A stretch of 64,000 nucleotides of DNA from Aspidapion aeneum (GCA_963576565.1 OY755038.1:204449013-204513012); one strand, 5' to 3'. Shown: positions 12,690 to 24,180, counted from the stretch's first letter. Notes: generated by a model from the letters alone, not told the origin. Translations and numbers: made by a program.

Positions 12690-13399
12690 CATTTATACGA
12701 AGCGTCAAAAACTCATAAAAATTTTCCTGACGACCAATATCGACATCTGAAAAGGACTTATAGTGATGAAAATTTTTTAAGATCTGTTTTATTTACCGAC
12801 GAAAGTCCTTTCGCATTGTTAAATCGACATAATCCAACACAGGTGCCATATTTGTTAAAGGAATAGTTGCATTTACACTTGGACGTTCGAACAAAATATC
12901 CACAAAAACTAAATGATTGTGAGGGGGGAATTATTGTCGGAGAACACGTGGTTGGAACGTTTTTCATTGACCGTAATTTGAAGGACGCTAGATACTTAGA
13001 TCTTCTGCAGCAGAGTATTGATCCAGCAGCTCGACAATGGTTAGGGGTGAGATTTGGTAAAACATGATTTCAGCAAGATGGTAACTTTGTGCATCATAAC
13101 ATTCGCCTTGTTAGGTAATATCTTAATAGTGTATTGTCGATTAATAAGCACACATATGAACTATCTTATTGCCAGAGGGATCGCCCGATCTTGTTCCCAA
13201 TGATTTTTTTATGGAGTTACATTAAAAATAAAGTCTACTTGCATGATAGGACTAATAATTTGCAAGAACTTCGAAATAAAATTACAAAAGCATTTCAAAC
13301 TATTACCCCTAACAAGCTCCTAAACTCAAGAGTTGGTTTTTGTAATAGGATCGGATATTGTCTCGCCGAAGAAGGAGGACTTTTCGAGCATTTGCTTTA
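12690..13399 (+). pseudogene. mariner/Tc1-type transposase relic (catalytic domain)
   Basis: Frames on the plus strand give successive blocks of a DDE transposase. VLFTDES (about 12785) holds the first catalytic Asp. GIIVGEHVVGTFFID (about 12935) is the following strand region. FQQDG (about 13070) holds the second Asp. FLWSYIKNKVY (about 13208) is the conserved block after the third catalytic residue, whose own motif is lost. ELRNKITKAFQTI and CLAEEGGLFEHLL finish the protein with a stop near 13400. At least three frame breaks or stops separate the blocks, so the gene is dead. The N-terminal HTH may be the fragment at 9985-10110. Confidence 0.75.
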
Positions 13400-13996
13400 A
13401 TATTTTTAGAATGTGCGGTTTTTTAAAAACATGCTTTTATCTATTCTTTTCTATAACTTTTACTTTTTATGTTGTCGGAAGTAAATCTGAGTCGTTCTAC
13501 AAAAACGACCAGATTTATTAGCGACAAAAATGAATAGGATAGCATAATTTTAGACAGCAAACGCATCTTCCAAAGTCGTGCTTGAACGCGAACCAATTTT
13601 TCGTACACGATTACGCGACAAAAATAGAAAGAGACATACAAAGAGTCCTGCTTGCTTCCGATCGCTTTCTCGAAAATCACATGGCACTAGTAAATTAGAC
13701 GTATTCCACCGTATGTTCCTACCAGAGTGGTCCTCTCGGTATAACTTGTTGTTGTTATAGTGTTTTCCACGAGCAATATTTAAAAGGATATGAATAGGTT
13801 GGTCGGTTGTATGTAGATACAGACTCTATATTTTTAAAAACTCCTAAACGATCGAATATTTCTTAAGTCAAAAAATAAGATTAAATCTAATTTAGAAGAT
13901 GTTGGCCGAAAGCAATAATTAAAATAAATTATGGAATCAAAAAATTATTAAGAATCGTCTTAAATTATTAAAGTATATTATTTGCCAAAATCCTAC
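13400..13996. other. Non-coding DNA downstream (minus strand) of the zinc-finger exon
   Basis: No recognisable gene or repeat. If the exon at 13997-14227 is real, this is intron sequence. Overlapping short frames at 13441-13760 on both strands carry no known motif. Confidence 0.45.
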
Positions 13997-14227
13997 CTTT
14001 TTGAAAAATCCTCCATGCAGTCTCATATGCCCATTTAAAGCAGGAATATTCTTAAATTTTCTGTGGCACAGATTGCATTCTACTGGTTTTAACATTGGTC
14101 TGTTGTCTGTTCCAGAGGACGCCGAGGGCGAGGCTACACAGGGCGTGGTTGTGGTAACTTTTGGTTGTGGACTTGATGCGCCTACTGAGACTGGTTTTAA
14201 AGTGGTCACAACGGGTTGAACTGACTG
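13997..14227 (-). CDS. Host exon encoding a C2H2 zinc finger
   Basis: On the minus strand a good acceptor (T-rich run then CAG at 14228-14230) opens 77 codons that end at a good donor, AAG|GTAGGA, at 13991-13996. The exon is phase 0 at both ends. The peptide begins QSVQPVVTTLKP, runs through a Ser/Thr/Pro-rich linker and ends with one C2H2 finger: C-x2-C (CNLC), then H-x3-H in HMRLHGG. The ALNGHMRLHGG form of the finger occurs in animal nuclear regulators of the ZNF541/TRERF1 type, a resemblance from memory rather than a search. Ser/Thr/Gln composition matches the minus-strand exon at 47509-47769, also phase 0, so both may belong to one gene. An open frame continues past the donor only by chance. 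Confidence 0.75.
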
Positions 14228-14307
14228 CTGGAAAATAAAAAAGTGGTAAAATATTAAGGTCCCTATTTTGTTTGTTTATTCGTGCTAAAAGAAAAAAAGG
14301 ATTGGAA

Positions 14308-15578
14308 AGGAATCAAACAGATCATTGTCTTCCTCCACTAATTTTTAATTTGTGTTAAACAAATAGTCCCGACATGTTATGTAAGTAAAAACCTACATCT
14401 TCAGGGGACATTAGGACCAAACTTACTTAACCAGCATCTTGAGATGATGATGATTCATATGAGAGTGGTTCTTGCAGTCCTTTTACTCCGCCCACCAGTG
14501 TGTCTATTGTGGCTCACTTTTGAGTGGTTTCTCACCGCCGTATACCTAGTCCTCCAAAAAAGGCGGCTATCAGTTTGGGTGAGATACTGTTCAGATCTTC
14601 TGAGTCAATCTGAGGTTTACTGAAAGCGTTCTCATGTAAACGTACAATAGCCAGACATTCGCACAGTATATTTCTATCATCCTCCATACAGAGTCTACAT
14701 TCGGTCTCTTCTGTTAGTCCCATTCTGTGCATAGGTACTCTCAGTCGACAGTGACCCGTAAAAAAAAACTGTTGCATCCTGGCCCTGTTTCTACAAGATC
14801 CTTTAATAAACTCTTTAGAATGAGGCAGTTCTGCTATAATTATCCAGTATTGTTGGAAGGTATTCTCCATCCATTTTAATATGGTTCATTAAGCAGCATT
14901 GTATGATATCCCCAGGGCTGGTTCGGGGCCGAAAAATTCGGCAGCTGCCGCTTCCCTCGCTGCTTTTCCCTCGTACCCAGAATGCCCTTGTATCCATACT
15001 AATAAAACGAATCCCTGCAGCTCCTGACGGTTCTTGATGAGTATAGGAATAAAGCGCTCTTAAGGCTGCTTGACTGTCGGAGAAGATTTTTATTGTCCTG
15101 TTGGTGCCTCACTCTCCGGGAGGATATTTTTGTATAGCTTTCTACTGTACATCGTGTTGGGCATGACGAGGGATATCATTCCTAGAGTTGCGTCCAACAC
15201 TTGTTCCCTAATTAAGGCTGTTGATGTCACTTTGTTTGCCCTGCCATCCTTGTGGTTGGCCTTTATTCTGTATGTTGCTCTTCGTGCCTCCGCCTCTAAA
15301 ATAATGTGAAGCGGAAGTAAGTTTAGTAAGCATTCAAGCGCAGTCGATGGGCTAGAGCTCATTGCACCACATATGGCAAGACTGGCCTGTCGTTGCAAGC
15401 TGGTTAGTAAAACCATAATATGGGCTATTTCCGAAAATTACAAGATGTTGATGTTCAAGCAAGTTTGGTCCTAATATCCTCTAAAGATGTAAGTTCCTAC
15501 CTTACGAAACATATCGGGACTATTTATTTAAAACAAAATAAAAGTTAATGGAGGAAGACAATAACCTGTTTGATTCCT
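14308..15578. mobile_element. Foldback-type element: ~135-bp inverted repeats enclosing a LINE fragment
   Basis: The segments 14308-14440 and 15441-15578 are inverted copies at roughly 80% identity by eye, sharing AGGAATCAAACAG, ATTGTCTTCCTCCA, AATAGTCCCGA and ATTAGGACCAAACTT. Between them lies minus-strand LINE coding sequence. The segments at 15413-15440 and 15595-15621 just inside and outside the right repeat are similar direct copies (ATAATATGG, CTATTT, AAAATTA), perhaps from the insertion. This is either a DNA element that captured retrotransposon sequence or two separate hairpin-half insertions flanking a LINE. Confidence 0.6.
14532..15416 (-). pseudogene. 3' fragment of an RNase H-bearing LINE (R1/Jockey/I-like)
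   Basis: Minus-strand frames give the end of a reverse transcriptase (QRQASLAICGAMSSSPSTAL then LLNLLPLHIILEAEARRA, 15270-15416), then an RNase H piece (IKIFSDSQAALRAL, about 15052-15093, with its Asp), then the usual C-terminal region with a CRLCMEDD knuckle-like block (about 14690). Start of the RNase H and the polymerase core are missing, and three frames are needed, so it is dead. It is enclosed by inverted repeats at 14308-14440 and 15441-15578. Confidence 0.75.
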
Positions 15579-16788
15579 ATTCAATGACTTCATCATAATA
15601 TGGACTATTTTCTAAAATTAAAATTGGCTACTTCCCAACCGGTTTTATATCTTTCGCTTATTATCAAGAGTCAATAATTAACACTGCAAAATTTTTGCCA
15701 TTAACACAATAAGCTCAATCATATTGGCTGTCCAAATTTTAACAATGAAATGGACGAAAAGTTAAATTATAATTAAAATGTTGTTTATACAATGGTTTAT
15801 TTAACAGGTTTGGAAATAAAGCTCCCTAGAAATATTTTTCATATTAAAAATTTTTAGTGTATTGCAAACGAGAAAACGTTTTTAAATTTAAAGGACCAGT
15901 TAGCACCAGAGATATAGGAGGGGAACAGGTAGCTTTTCGACGAGTACGCAACCGAATTTTTTGGGAATACCATGAGGATCTGTCAATCGGCCATTTTGTA
16001 GTCTTCCCCTAAATTCTTCTCATATACCTGCTAACTAGATAGAATGTTCACAATAAAAAGAGAAAATCATTTACTTTTTTGCCTACCACAAAGGGACAAG
16101 TACTTGAATTTTTGCCTATTAAAAGCATTAGAAGAATACTCTTAACACAATCCTTTTTTGGATTAAAAAAATCCAAAATAAAGAAGTATTTCATTGACAT
16201 GGCCTAGTCTATTAAAATCGATCCGTAGTTACGTTTAGTTATATGGTAAGTAGCCAACACGCATGGCTTAAAACAGTTGTTTTATTTTTGTTGGGCGCAT
16301 TCTTTAAATTTTTTTAGATAGGTGCATTATTTTCCTAACATTGTGATTCACTGAGTGGAGGGCTTTGCTTACGTTCAGTCTTTTGATAAAAATTCAGTGA
16401 TTTATCGTTTCTTAGTTATAAATAAATCGACTATAGACTGCCAGCGGTGACGTCTCTTAATGTAAAAATAGACGACCAAGACTCAACGTTAGCGCAGGGA
16501 GCAAGAGTACTCTCTTTCCCTGCCATGTCTCTGGGTAGCAGGCGGTGCCACCGGAGCCCAGGGACAAGTCGTAGCTCCTGGAGGGGCCCAAAAATGATCA
16601 GACCAGGGCCAAGTTTTGAGTCAAGGGGCGCACTTATCGAAGCTCGCACCGGGCGTAAGAGATCTTGTAAATACTGAAATACTAGTGCTTGTACCTATAA
16701 TTTATAGTAAGAAAGATAGTGTTAGCTCTTTCTCGTATAAACCTAATTGGGCAATTTAGGGGGCCTTAAGATAGAAACAAAATTTCGG
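15579..16788. other. Non-coding DNA with one GC-richer island
   Basis: Mostly AT-rich with nothing recognised. The island at about 16431-16680 is much richer in G+C and has open frames on both strands (72 and 76 codons), but neither shows a known motif or a convincing splice context. It may be an exon fragment or a decayed element. Confidence 0.4.
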
Positions 16789-16932
16789 ACTTCCATTGCC
16801 TTTATTTATTTTAATCACGACGTTTCGGTTAGTAAGTATATCTAACCGTTTTCAAGTGTAAACTGTAAAAAACGGTTAGAGATACTTACTAACTGAAACG
16901 TCGTGTTGAAAGTAAATAAATACAAAGGAAGT
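16789..16932. mobile_element. Foldback MITE, ~62-bp arms
   Basis: Arms 16789-16851 and 16870-16932 are inverted copies sharing CACGACGTTTC, GTTAGTAAGTAT and TCTAACCGTTTT with about ten mismatches, around a short centre. Non-coding. Confidence 0.75.
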
Positions 16933-17229
16933 GTACGAGTTTCAAGCAAAGAGAAATTAAGAGTTAACGAAAAAGTTTTGCAGGCAAGTCCTTAGAGGTA
17001 AAGTAAGCTGCAAATTGACAGTTGGTCTCTTCTCAGTAAACACCATATTTAATTTTTTTCAGATACACATATTATCATTTCATCTCCTTATGAATATACG
17101 CTCTGGCTCAATGAGGCCTAATGAGGCCGAAACATAGCGTCCTTAAGCTACCATTACCTCTGAGGACTTGCCCGAAGAAAAACTGATTTCACGACGCCCA
17201 AATTATAAGAGAAATGAAAAGGAGAAAAC

Positions 17230-18210
17230 CGTTCCTTGATAAATCATATAATTTTTCAAAAGTTTTCTTCGCTGTCAAAACTGGGGGCACGGCAGTGCCC
17301 CGCCAAGTTCGCGCTGCTGTACCTTTTTTTCTTGAAACATTTCAGCCCATACTTGACCTATCTAAAATTCTACTTCGGAATGAGCTACGAAACTCAAGCT
17401 TTGCACATTCGTAGATCTTCATAAAGTTAACAACCCCTCCAAATTTCATGGACTAACATGAAGTAGTAAGGTAGTAATTTAAAACGTCGAAATTGCCACT
17501 CACTCATGTATAGATCATCAAAATTTTACTGTACTTTCAGACATGCTACAAAGCTGAAATTTGGCAGACTAATAGAAGTTATAACCTTGGAAAAAATAAA
17601 AAAATCCCAAAATTTTAATTTACTTCCTTTCCCCATAAATGTAAAATTATGTAAAAGTAACATTGCCCACTTCTAGAAACGCTAGAGAACTGAGCTTTGG
17701 AAAGCTGATATGAACAGTGATAAAATCATGGAAAAAAATTAGAAAAGCTCAAAATTGTAACTGCAAAAGTATTGAACAATATTGCGAGTATTTTACTACT
17801 TTAAAACTTAAATATTTTCCAAATCCTTTAATAAAAGACTGAAATCATAACAAAAACATTTATGTAAAAAGAAGCCAAGTGCGCGAAAAGTGTATTCCGT
17901 AAAAAGAATTGAGATAAAAGCAAAGCCAAGTTCTCCGATAAAAATTTCAAAATGAAAGGATTTTTCTAGGTTGGAAATGTTTTTCGAAACGGCTACAAAG
18001 GACTTAGGCACAGTGCTAAATTGAACATAAAAACTCTGGCTGTATTAGCAGTTTTAAAAAAAACATTTGCAACCAAGTAAAATCCTTTCATTTTGAAATT
18101 TGTATTGGAGAACTTAGCTTTGCTTTTATCTGAATTCTTTTTACGGAATACCATTTTCGCGTAATTGACTTTTTTTCATATGAAATGTTTTTGTTATGAT
18201 TGCATTTTAT
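17230..18210 (+). repeat. Dispersed repeat R3, copy a, with internal hairpin
   Basis: The part near 17283-17400 (GGCACGGCAGTGCC, CGCCAAGTTCGCGC, GAATGAGCTACGAA) and the part near 18065-18205 (TTTGTATTGGAGAACTT, TTTTTACGGAATACCA) recur next to each other at 24712-24960. Within this copy, 17840-17985 is an inverted version of 18075-18205, giving a large stem. Not coding in any frame I recognise. Confidence 0.65.
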
Positions 18211-19089
18211 TCGTCACTTTTAGTTTTTGAAATGTTACTCAAAGTTGTATTTTTTCTTAAATTAATTTTTTAAGTTACTGTTTAAGTATTTTTGGGTAAA
18301 ACAATATAAAAACTACAAATAATGTAAAGAAGTTATCTATTGTGTACGTCATTTTACCAAAATTTGACGCTGATTTTAAAAACTAAATAAATAAGAGGAA
18401 GAGGGCAGTATAAAATATATCAAAAGTAATTGTTGAGTAAAATTTCAATACAAAAGCGCTTAACATCAAAATGAAATTTTCATAAATAAAAAAGTTTCAT
18501 AAGTTAAAAAACGGCTTGTTGTGTAGCTTTTTCTTCTTTTTAAACCCCCCAAAAGTAACTCATCCTGTACAAAATATTTTTCTTTCTACAGTACCTGATT
18601 TTGACTAAAATTTTCACACACCCCCTCCTGACCGTAGAGCCAAAGGTAATCCATACCGACCAAACAAAATAGACACATTCGAAAAACCAAAAATTTAGAA
18701 ACACCTTCTATCACTTAGTAGTTTTAATTAAAAGTAATGATAACGAAAGATTCAAATAGGGTGTCTGACCATTGGGAAGGATTTTGATCTAGGGAGAAGA
18801 TACAACCCTTCCCGACTACAGTAGATTTTGTCGTGGTTATCACTGGACCAGGGAAAACTGGATTCTATAATCTATATGTAAAGAAAGCCGTTGTATTGGT
18901 GAAAGGGGGGTGATTGAACTCTGTTGCCCTACTTTTACATTAAAAAATAACCCTCTCAACCATGTTTTAACCCTCAGATAGTCACGCGACGTGAAAAATA
19001 ATCACATCTTTGGTTACGTCCGTGGGTTCATAATGGCTTTATGCTCTGTTCCAACAATCATTTTAATCTTCTCTATACCACACATTTAA
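18211..19089. other. AT-rich DNA, nothing recognised
   Basis: No gene, RNA or element boundary seen. Confidence 0.45.
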
Positions 19090-19520
19090 CATTTTTAAAA
19101 TCGGTTTAGTTTCCCAGGAGGTTTATTTTTCTTCGCGGTCGACTAAATATAGTCAATTTTATATCATGCAAAAAAAAAAAACAATTTAAATTGATTTATT
19201 ATATCATAAACTGAATTTTTATGCTTCCAAGTTATGTCAGAACCTAAAAATAAGTAAAAAAATTAAATAGGAAAACGTGCTGTGTGATCATTTTTTCAAA
19301 ACTTTTTTGTTTATTTTAAATGATTTTAGAATAGCTATTACACATCACGCTTTTTTTATTTAAATTTTTAAACTTTTGTCATATGTAAGAAGCATAAAAA
19401 TTAATTTTCTATAAAACAAATAAGTTTTTTTTTTGGTTTGATTAAAAGTTTTTGAGAGTCGACCGCGAATAAAAACAATGATATCTTCTATGAAAATTGA
19501 CCGATTTTAAAATGTTACCT
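19090..19520. repeat. Imperfect inverted repeat, possible decayed MITE
   Basis: Left segment about 19093-19165 (AAAATCGGT, CGCGGTCGACT) matches the reverse complement of about 19450-19515 (GTCGACCGCG, ACCGATTTT). The interior has a second weak pairing around AAGCATAAAAATT. No target duplication identified. Confidence 0.45.
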
Positions 19521-19901
19521 TTATATATATACCTTTCGAAAGAGGCATAACATTTTGACACGACTGTCACTTAGCTCAAATATCCTCAAAAAAGATCCCA
19601 TTAAAAAGACTTTACCAGAAATCAATATTTCTGTTCAAAAGTTAAAAGAGGGGTTGGTCTATTTATGTCCGCACTGTATATAAAGGCAGAGGGCATATTT
19701 TTGTTACCGCTTATCTTCGAAACTACTTATCCCATTTCAATGAAATTTGACAAACATATTCTATGAACTATTCTATCTGGTTCTGGCAATTATTTTACGC
19801 TAAGACGCGTGCAATTTGGACTAACTGGCAAAGCCGCTTATTTTTATGCTAGTATATATCATATTTTTTTATTTTAATAATTAAACGAACTGTAAATACC
19901 C

Positions 19902-20886
19902 AGACAGCATACTTCGTTCCAGGGACGTACATTTTACGTACCTTTTACATCGGGACTTTTCGGGACCAATAAGTTACGTACTATTTAGGTACAAATGTGT
20001 ATGTACAGTAGGGGACTTTTTAAATTGCCGCCCTCGAAAATATAAAATGTTCTTATTTTAAATTCGGAAAATTAATTTGCACCAAAACAAAAAAAATGTG
20101 AAATTTACCTCTGTCTGTATACATACAAATTTACAAATTTATATTTTTTTTTTCTTTAAATGTTTAATTTTGACAGAGAAATAAATACACCGGCAATTTA
20201 AAAAGTCCCTGACTGTACATAGTATGTACACTATAGGTACGTACATTTTACGTCGGTAATTCTCGGAAAAAATAAAATACATTTTACGTATACTAGGTAC
20301 GTATATAGTACGTCCAAGTATGTATGTACATAGTACGAATATTGCGTACATACATAGTCGTACATTTTGTGTTCGTTTTAGAGATGCGCTTTCGAACATT
20401 CAACAACGGATTTTGTTAATTGGCATTGTTAGAGGTATATTACTTAAATAATAAGTAGAGCAAAACAAACTTCAAACATATCGAGACTTCGATCCTCGAG
20501 GCGAAACTGGACGATTCACTCTAAAGTAGGAATGTTCAGGAAGCCGGAATAGTTTAAAATGGTACATAGTCCCAATCCTACACTTTCATAATTTTAATTT
20601 GATATCCTATGTACGTCTAGGGTACGTACATTTTAGGTACTATATAAATATCATGTACGTCTGCGTTTAATTGAACATACCATGTACATACTTACTACGA
20701 GCTTTTTACGTACATAGTACGTACATTCGTCCAAAATACGCCGAATATACGTACATAGTACGTACTTCAGTACGTCCATAGTAGGTACAATTCGAAGGAA
20801 AATAATAGCTAAAGTCACTTCCTCACCACTTACATATGTGGACGTAATTCCAAAATAGTACATAGTATGTACTTGTGCTGTCTGGA
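19902..20886. mobile_element. Candidate ~1-kb DNA transposon with ACGTAC-rich subterminal repeats
   Basis: The ends CCAGACAGCA (about 19905) and TGCTGTCTGG (about 20877) are inverted. The interior carries many short copies of ACGTACAT, TAGTACGTAC and close variants in both orientations, clustered near both ends. A separate MITE is nested at 20006-20215. No transposase frame is visible, and no target duplication could be fixed. Confidence 0.5.
20006..20215. mobile_element. Nested mariner-type MITE
   Basis: The left end CAGTAGGGGACTTTTTAAAT and the right end, reading CAGTCAGGGACTTTTTAAAT on the other strand, are inverted copies extending into TGCCG. Each is flanked by TA, the Tc1/mariner target. 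It sits inside the ACGTAC-rich element. Confidence 0.7.
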
Positions 20887-21445
20887 TTCTTTAAAGGATA
20901 ATAGGTATGTTTATTTAAAAACGAATAATACGTACAAAAAAAAATTATACCAAAGTATCCACATATTATATTTTTAATTTTAAATGGTTTAAGCCTGAGT
21001 AGATAATAAAATATGGCACGGATATCGCCCATTAGGTATTAATTCCATGGTTATTATTAAAATTGACTTGTGTGACCTCTATGGGGCGTAAGGGCTAAAA
21101 TATGTTTATTATCCCTTATATCTCCTATACACACATGTACTAAAAGCTTGCGAGACTTCAAATAAAACTGAGTCGTAGTATATTTAACATATTTACTTGG
21201 ACGGGCAGATCCACGGTCATTAAATAAACGGGTTGTCTGGTAACTCGGTGTCATGACGGCCGTGACGTCAGAGCTACGTCACAGTTTTCCTAGTAAACAG
21301 CAGTCAAACGCTGTTTATAGGGTAATTTTGTCTTTTGCAAGGAAATTTTGTACATTTCGGGTCTTGTCGTCTTGTAAGTCGTGTTTATACCTACCTGTTC
21401 CGTGCATCCTATAAATGTTTTAAAGACTAACTAAAAGAGATTTTA

Positions 21446-21846
21446 GAAAAAGATGGTTTAGTTTATATTGCAGGATTTTAGCAAGAAAGCATCACAATGA
21501 GTCCCTCAACATGCATTCATATGCCATGCCATCTTGGGTGCAAAGCTGTTCTTTTGGAGGCTTAACTGAGCCATTACCACCATGGAAAGAAAATGTTAAC
21601 AAAATGGACAAATGGTTCATAAAATTAAATGGTGCCAATTTTAAATTTAAAACAAATATTTATATTCCATATAAATTCGTAAATTTATTTGTAAAACAAA
21701 GAGTGATGATAAGAATCAAATTTATAAATACCAAAAAGCAAAATGAATTCACAATGAAACGAAAGCTTCATGATACAGGGACTGATGAGAGTCGAAAAAC
21801 AGTAAAAAAGTTAAAGAAAGAAAATTATTTTGTAACTATTCTATAA
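21446..21846 (+). pseudogene. C-terminal fragment of P-element/THAP9-like transposase
   Basis: The plus strand reads EKDGLVYIAGF, then after a one-base frame slip near 21479 A-R-K-H-H-N-E-S, then SWVQSCSFGGLTEP and a Lys-rich tail ending at a stop at 21844-21846. The L-V-Y-I-A-G-(F/Y) motif followed by a SW..(H/S)...GGL block is, as I recall it, typical of the C-terminal part of P-type/THAP-domain transposases. The catalytic domain and any N-terminal THAP domain are gone. Its position between P-like terminal repeats supports the assignment. Confidence 0.55.
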
Positions 21847-21919
21847 TTAGATAGGTATAGTTTTTTGTTACTTGCAATATGATTTAAAAACAAAACTGAT
21901 GAGGACCATTCTTAAATTA

Positions 21920-22159
21920 TATACTGGGTGTTTCAAGTTAAAAGTGCACCATTGCTAACTTTGTTATTATTAAAAATAGAAAAAAAAATTAAATTGGCAA
22001 ACTGGTCGAATTTTTGAAAATTACAGAAAATGTTTTTTTTTATTTGAGCATCTTAAAGAGCATCAAAAATTCTACTAGTTTGCCAATTTAAACTTTTTTC
22101 TATCTTTAATAATATAAAAGTTAGCAATGGTGGACACTCAACTTGGAACACCCTGTATA
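21920..22159. mobile_element. mariner-type MITE, palindromic
   Basis: The left end TACTGGGTGTTTCAAGTT and the right end (TACAGGGTGTTCCAAGTT on the other strand) are inverted, and the pairing continues through CACCATTGCTAACTTT to near the centre, with AAATTGGCAAACT on both arms. TA flanks both ends. It lies inside the P-like element, so it arrived later. Confidence 0.8.
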
Positions 22160-22686
22160 ATGCTCAGGTAGCAGGGAAGGAATATTAGCGTTACAGTCAA
22201 TGTATTTTTATTATAATTTTTCTTGAAATGCGTTAACAAGGGGGGATCAAAATCCTGAATCTTTGCATTATGTAATTTATGAATGTTCCATTACTGCATT
22301 AATTGAAATGACTTAAAGTCATTTCAATTTTCTTTCTTTTAATTTTTTTGATAATATTTTTGAAAAAAAAACTCATTTTAATTACCTCCTATCCATAAAA
22401 AAAATGAATAATGCAGTGTGAGGCGAAAAAAGTTAAATTAATATGAACAAGAGAGTCGAATTAACTTAGGAAAAGTATTTATAATCGTGTCCTGAATCTG
22501 ATATTTATAAAATTGTTGGAATTTTTATCATAAATTTTTAAATTATTTAATGTTTTAATAAATTTTGGTATTTTTGCGGCATCTATCTTTATTTCTCTCA
22601 TAATATAACGTATAGGTTTCTCTTTATTGATCGTGGAGCAGGCATATTGCCGCGTCATAGGCTGCCAAGTTCCTAATGGCTGGAGT

Positions 22687-22872
22687 CAAGCGCGGATTTG
22701 AGGGGGGGTAACGACGTAATTACGCCCCCCTAGAAAAAAAAAGATGCACTTTTTCCTAATAAAATAAAGGAAAACAGGAGAATTACCCCCCTAGAAAAAA
22801 ATTATATTACAAAAAAAATTTCGTCGACTATTACCCCCCCCCCCCCTAGATTTTGACCCAGATCCGCGCTTG
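22687..22872. mobile_element. hAT-type MITE with perfect 8-bp target duplication
   Basis: Starts CAAGCGCGGAT and ends ATCCGCGCTTG, with G-runs inside the left end and C-runs inside the right end. The 8-bp gctggagt flanks it on both sides (22679-22686 and 22873-22880). It split the right terminal region of the P-like element. Confidence 0.8.
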
Positions 22873-22920
22873 GCTGGAGTTACCAGACAACCGGTTTATT
22901 TACGGACCGTGGGGCAGATC

Positions 22921-23547
22921 GATTGGCCTTGCGTCGTCGTTTTAAAGTACATTTGTCTTTCTCATCGGTCTCACAGAACGTAAGTCACCACTCGTGGGTG
23001 AAAGGACTCCGATATGAAAAGTAATACCATAGATAGAGCATAAAATACCTACTAATTTTGAATCGGTTATTAAATTGATATTATTTTTGAACCTGTAAGA
23101 AAGTCCACTAAAATAAAAAAGCTGCGTTTGGGTTGTGTGAATTTATTATTATTATAAAGAGCATCAGGAATATCCGCAAGAAAAAGAGTAGCAAATCGAA
23201 TAATAAAATAAATAATGACACTACTTGGCGTTCGCACTATAATAGATGATAATATAAGAACCAAACAACAGACGGTATGGTACCAGCATATACATATCGA
23301 ATGTGGAATGGAAGACTATAATAAACAAATCTTAAAACCTGGAGAGAAGAAATAGACAGCGAAATGCGAATTACAAGCATACATGACTAGTTATTTTGGG
23401 CTAACAGAACCAGTGGAGATTGGAAATCGTTAGCCGTCGAACTTTGTAAATTAAGCCGATTTATATATATGTATACAAGAGTGGCAATAATAATAAATTA
23501 TTTTTATTAAGAAAATGCAGTGTGGAATTTTACTTAAAATGAAATAT
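22921..23547. other. Non-coding DNA, nothing recognised
   Basis: A 64-codon minus-strand frame at 23070-23264 lacks any known motif. Near 23280-23400 the plus strand has faint transposase- or LINE-like composition (WKTWREEIDSE-like), too weak to call. Confidence 0.4.
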
Positions 23548-23743
23548 CCCACATAGCACAAATCAAAGCAACGTTAAAAACACACACTTTTTTAAGTTTA
23601 ATAGGTCGCTTTATAACGGTATTTTTAAAACCACGTTAAAATCACACCGAAATAACCTGGTTTTGAAAATAACGTTAAAAAGTGACCTATTAAACTTAAA
23701 AAAATGTGTGTTTTTAACGTTGTTTTGATTTGTGCTATGTGGG
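23548..23743. mobile_element. MITE with ~70-bp inverted repeats starting CCCACATAGCAC
   Basis: The left arm (CCCACATAGCACAAATCAAA, AACGTTAAAAACACACA, AAGTTTAATAGGTC) is repeated in reverse on the right to 23743, with few mismatches; pairing covers most of the 196 bp. The outer target duplication is at most 2 bp (AT) or obscured. Confidence 0.8.
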
Positions 23744-24008
23744 ATTACTCTACTAATTATTTCAAGAACCTCATTTGAAAGGGCAAGTCTAGCTGACAGT
23801 CCAGCTACTCAACATTTTAGCAAAAAAATATTTTGCAAAAGAAATAAGTTTGGTTTGGGTTTGGGGTAAAACGTTTGCTTATACTTTATATAATTATCAT
23901 ATAAGTATATGATAGTTAAATATAATATAATTTTTTTTATGAATCCAGCAATACAACACAATAGGTGCATTTTGTAATTTCGGAGATATTACCGGCAAAC
24001 TATTATAT

Positions 24009-24180
24009 TAGGGATTTATTGCAATAAAGCCAGGCAGTAATAGTGCCAGGCACTATTTTGACAGTTTTCCATTGGAAACTGACAGGTGATCTTTCAAAAT
24101 TGACATACCAAAGTCGAATTTATAAATCCAGTCGTTTATTTTCCATTAATAATGTCGGCACTATTAATTCCGGCTCTAAT
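24009..24180 (+). repeat. Dispersed repeat R4, copy a
   Basis: The block ATAAAGCCAGGCAGTAATAG and its neighbours recur near 49086-49130 (ATAAAGCCTGGCGGTAATAG). The right part TCGGCACTATTAATTCCGGC reads as an inverted version of its own left part, so it may be a decayed palindromic MITE. The surrounding 23744-24711 holds nothing else I recognise. Confidence 0.5.

Larger units (their letters stand above)
21203..22920 (+). mobile_element. P-like (THAP9-type) transposon relic with target duplication
   Basis: Terminal inverted repeats of about 35 bp begin CACGGTC and contain TAAATAAAC and GGTTGTCTGGTAACTC (21212-21246 and 22877-22911, three mismatches). The 9-bp sequence gggcagatc directly abuts both ends (21203-21211 and 22912-22920); P elements duplicate 8 bp and start with CA, so one extra match could be chance. 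Inside are a decayed transposase C-terminus (21446-21846) and two later MITE insertions (21920-22159 and 22687-22872). At 1.7 kb with both MITEs included it is far shorter than an autonomous element. Confidence 0.75.

Noticed and set aside
14001..14219. Plus-strand 72-codon frame over the zinc-finger exon
   Set aside because: Antisense shadow; the minus strand has the finger motif and both splice sites.
16431..16677. Coding exon in the GC-richer island
   Set aside because: Frames on both strands lack motifs and convincing splice sites; kept only as an unassigned island.
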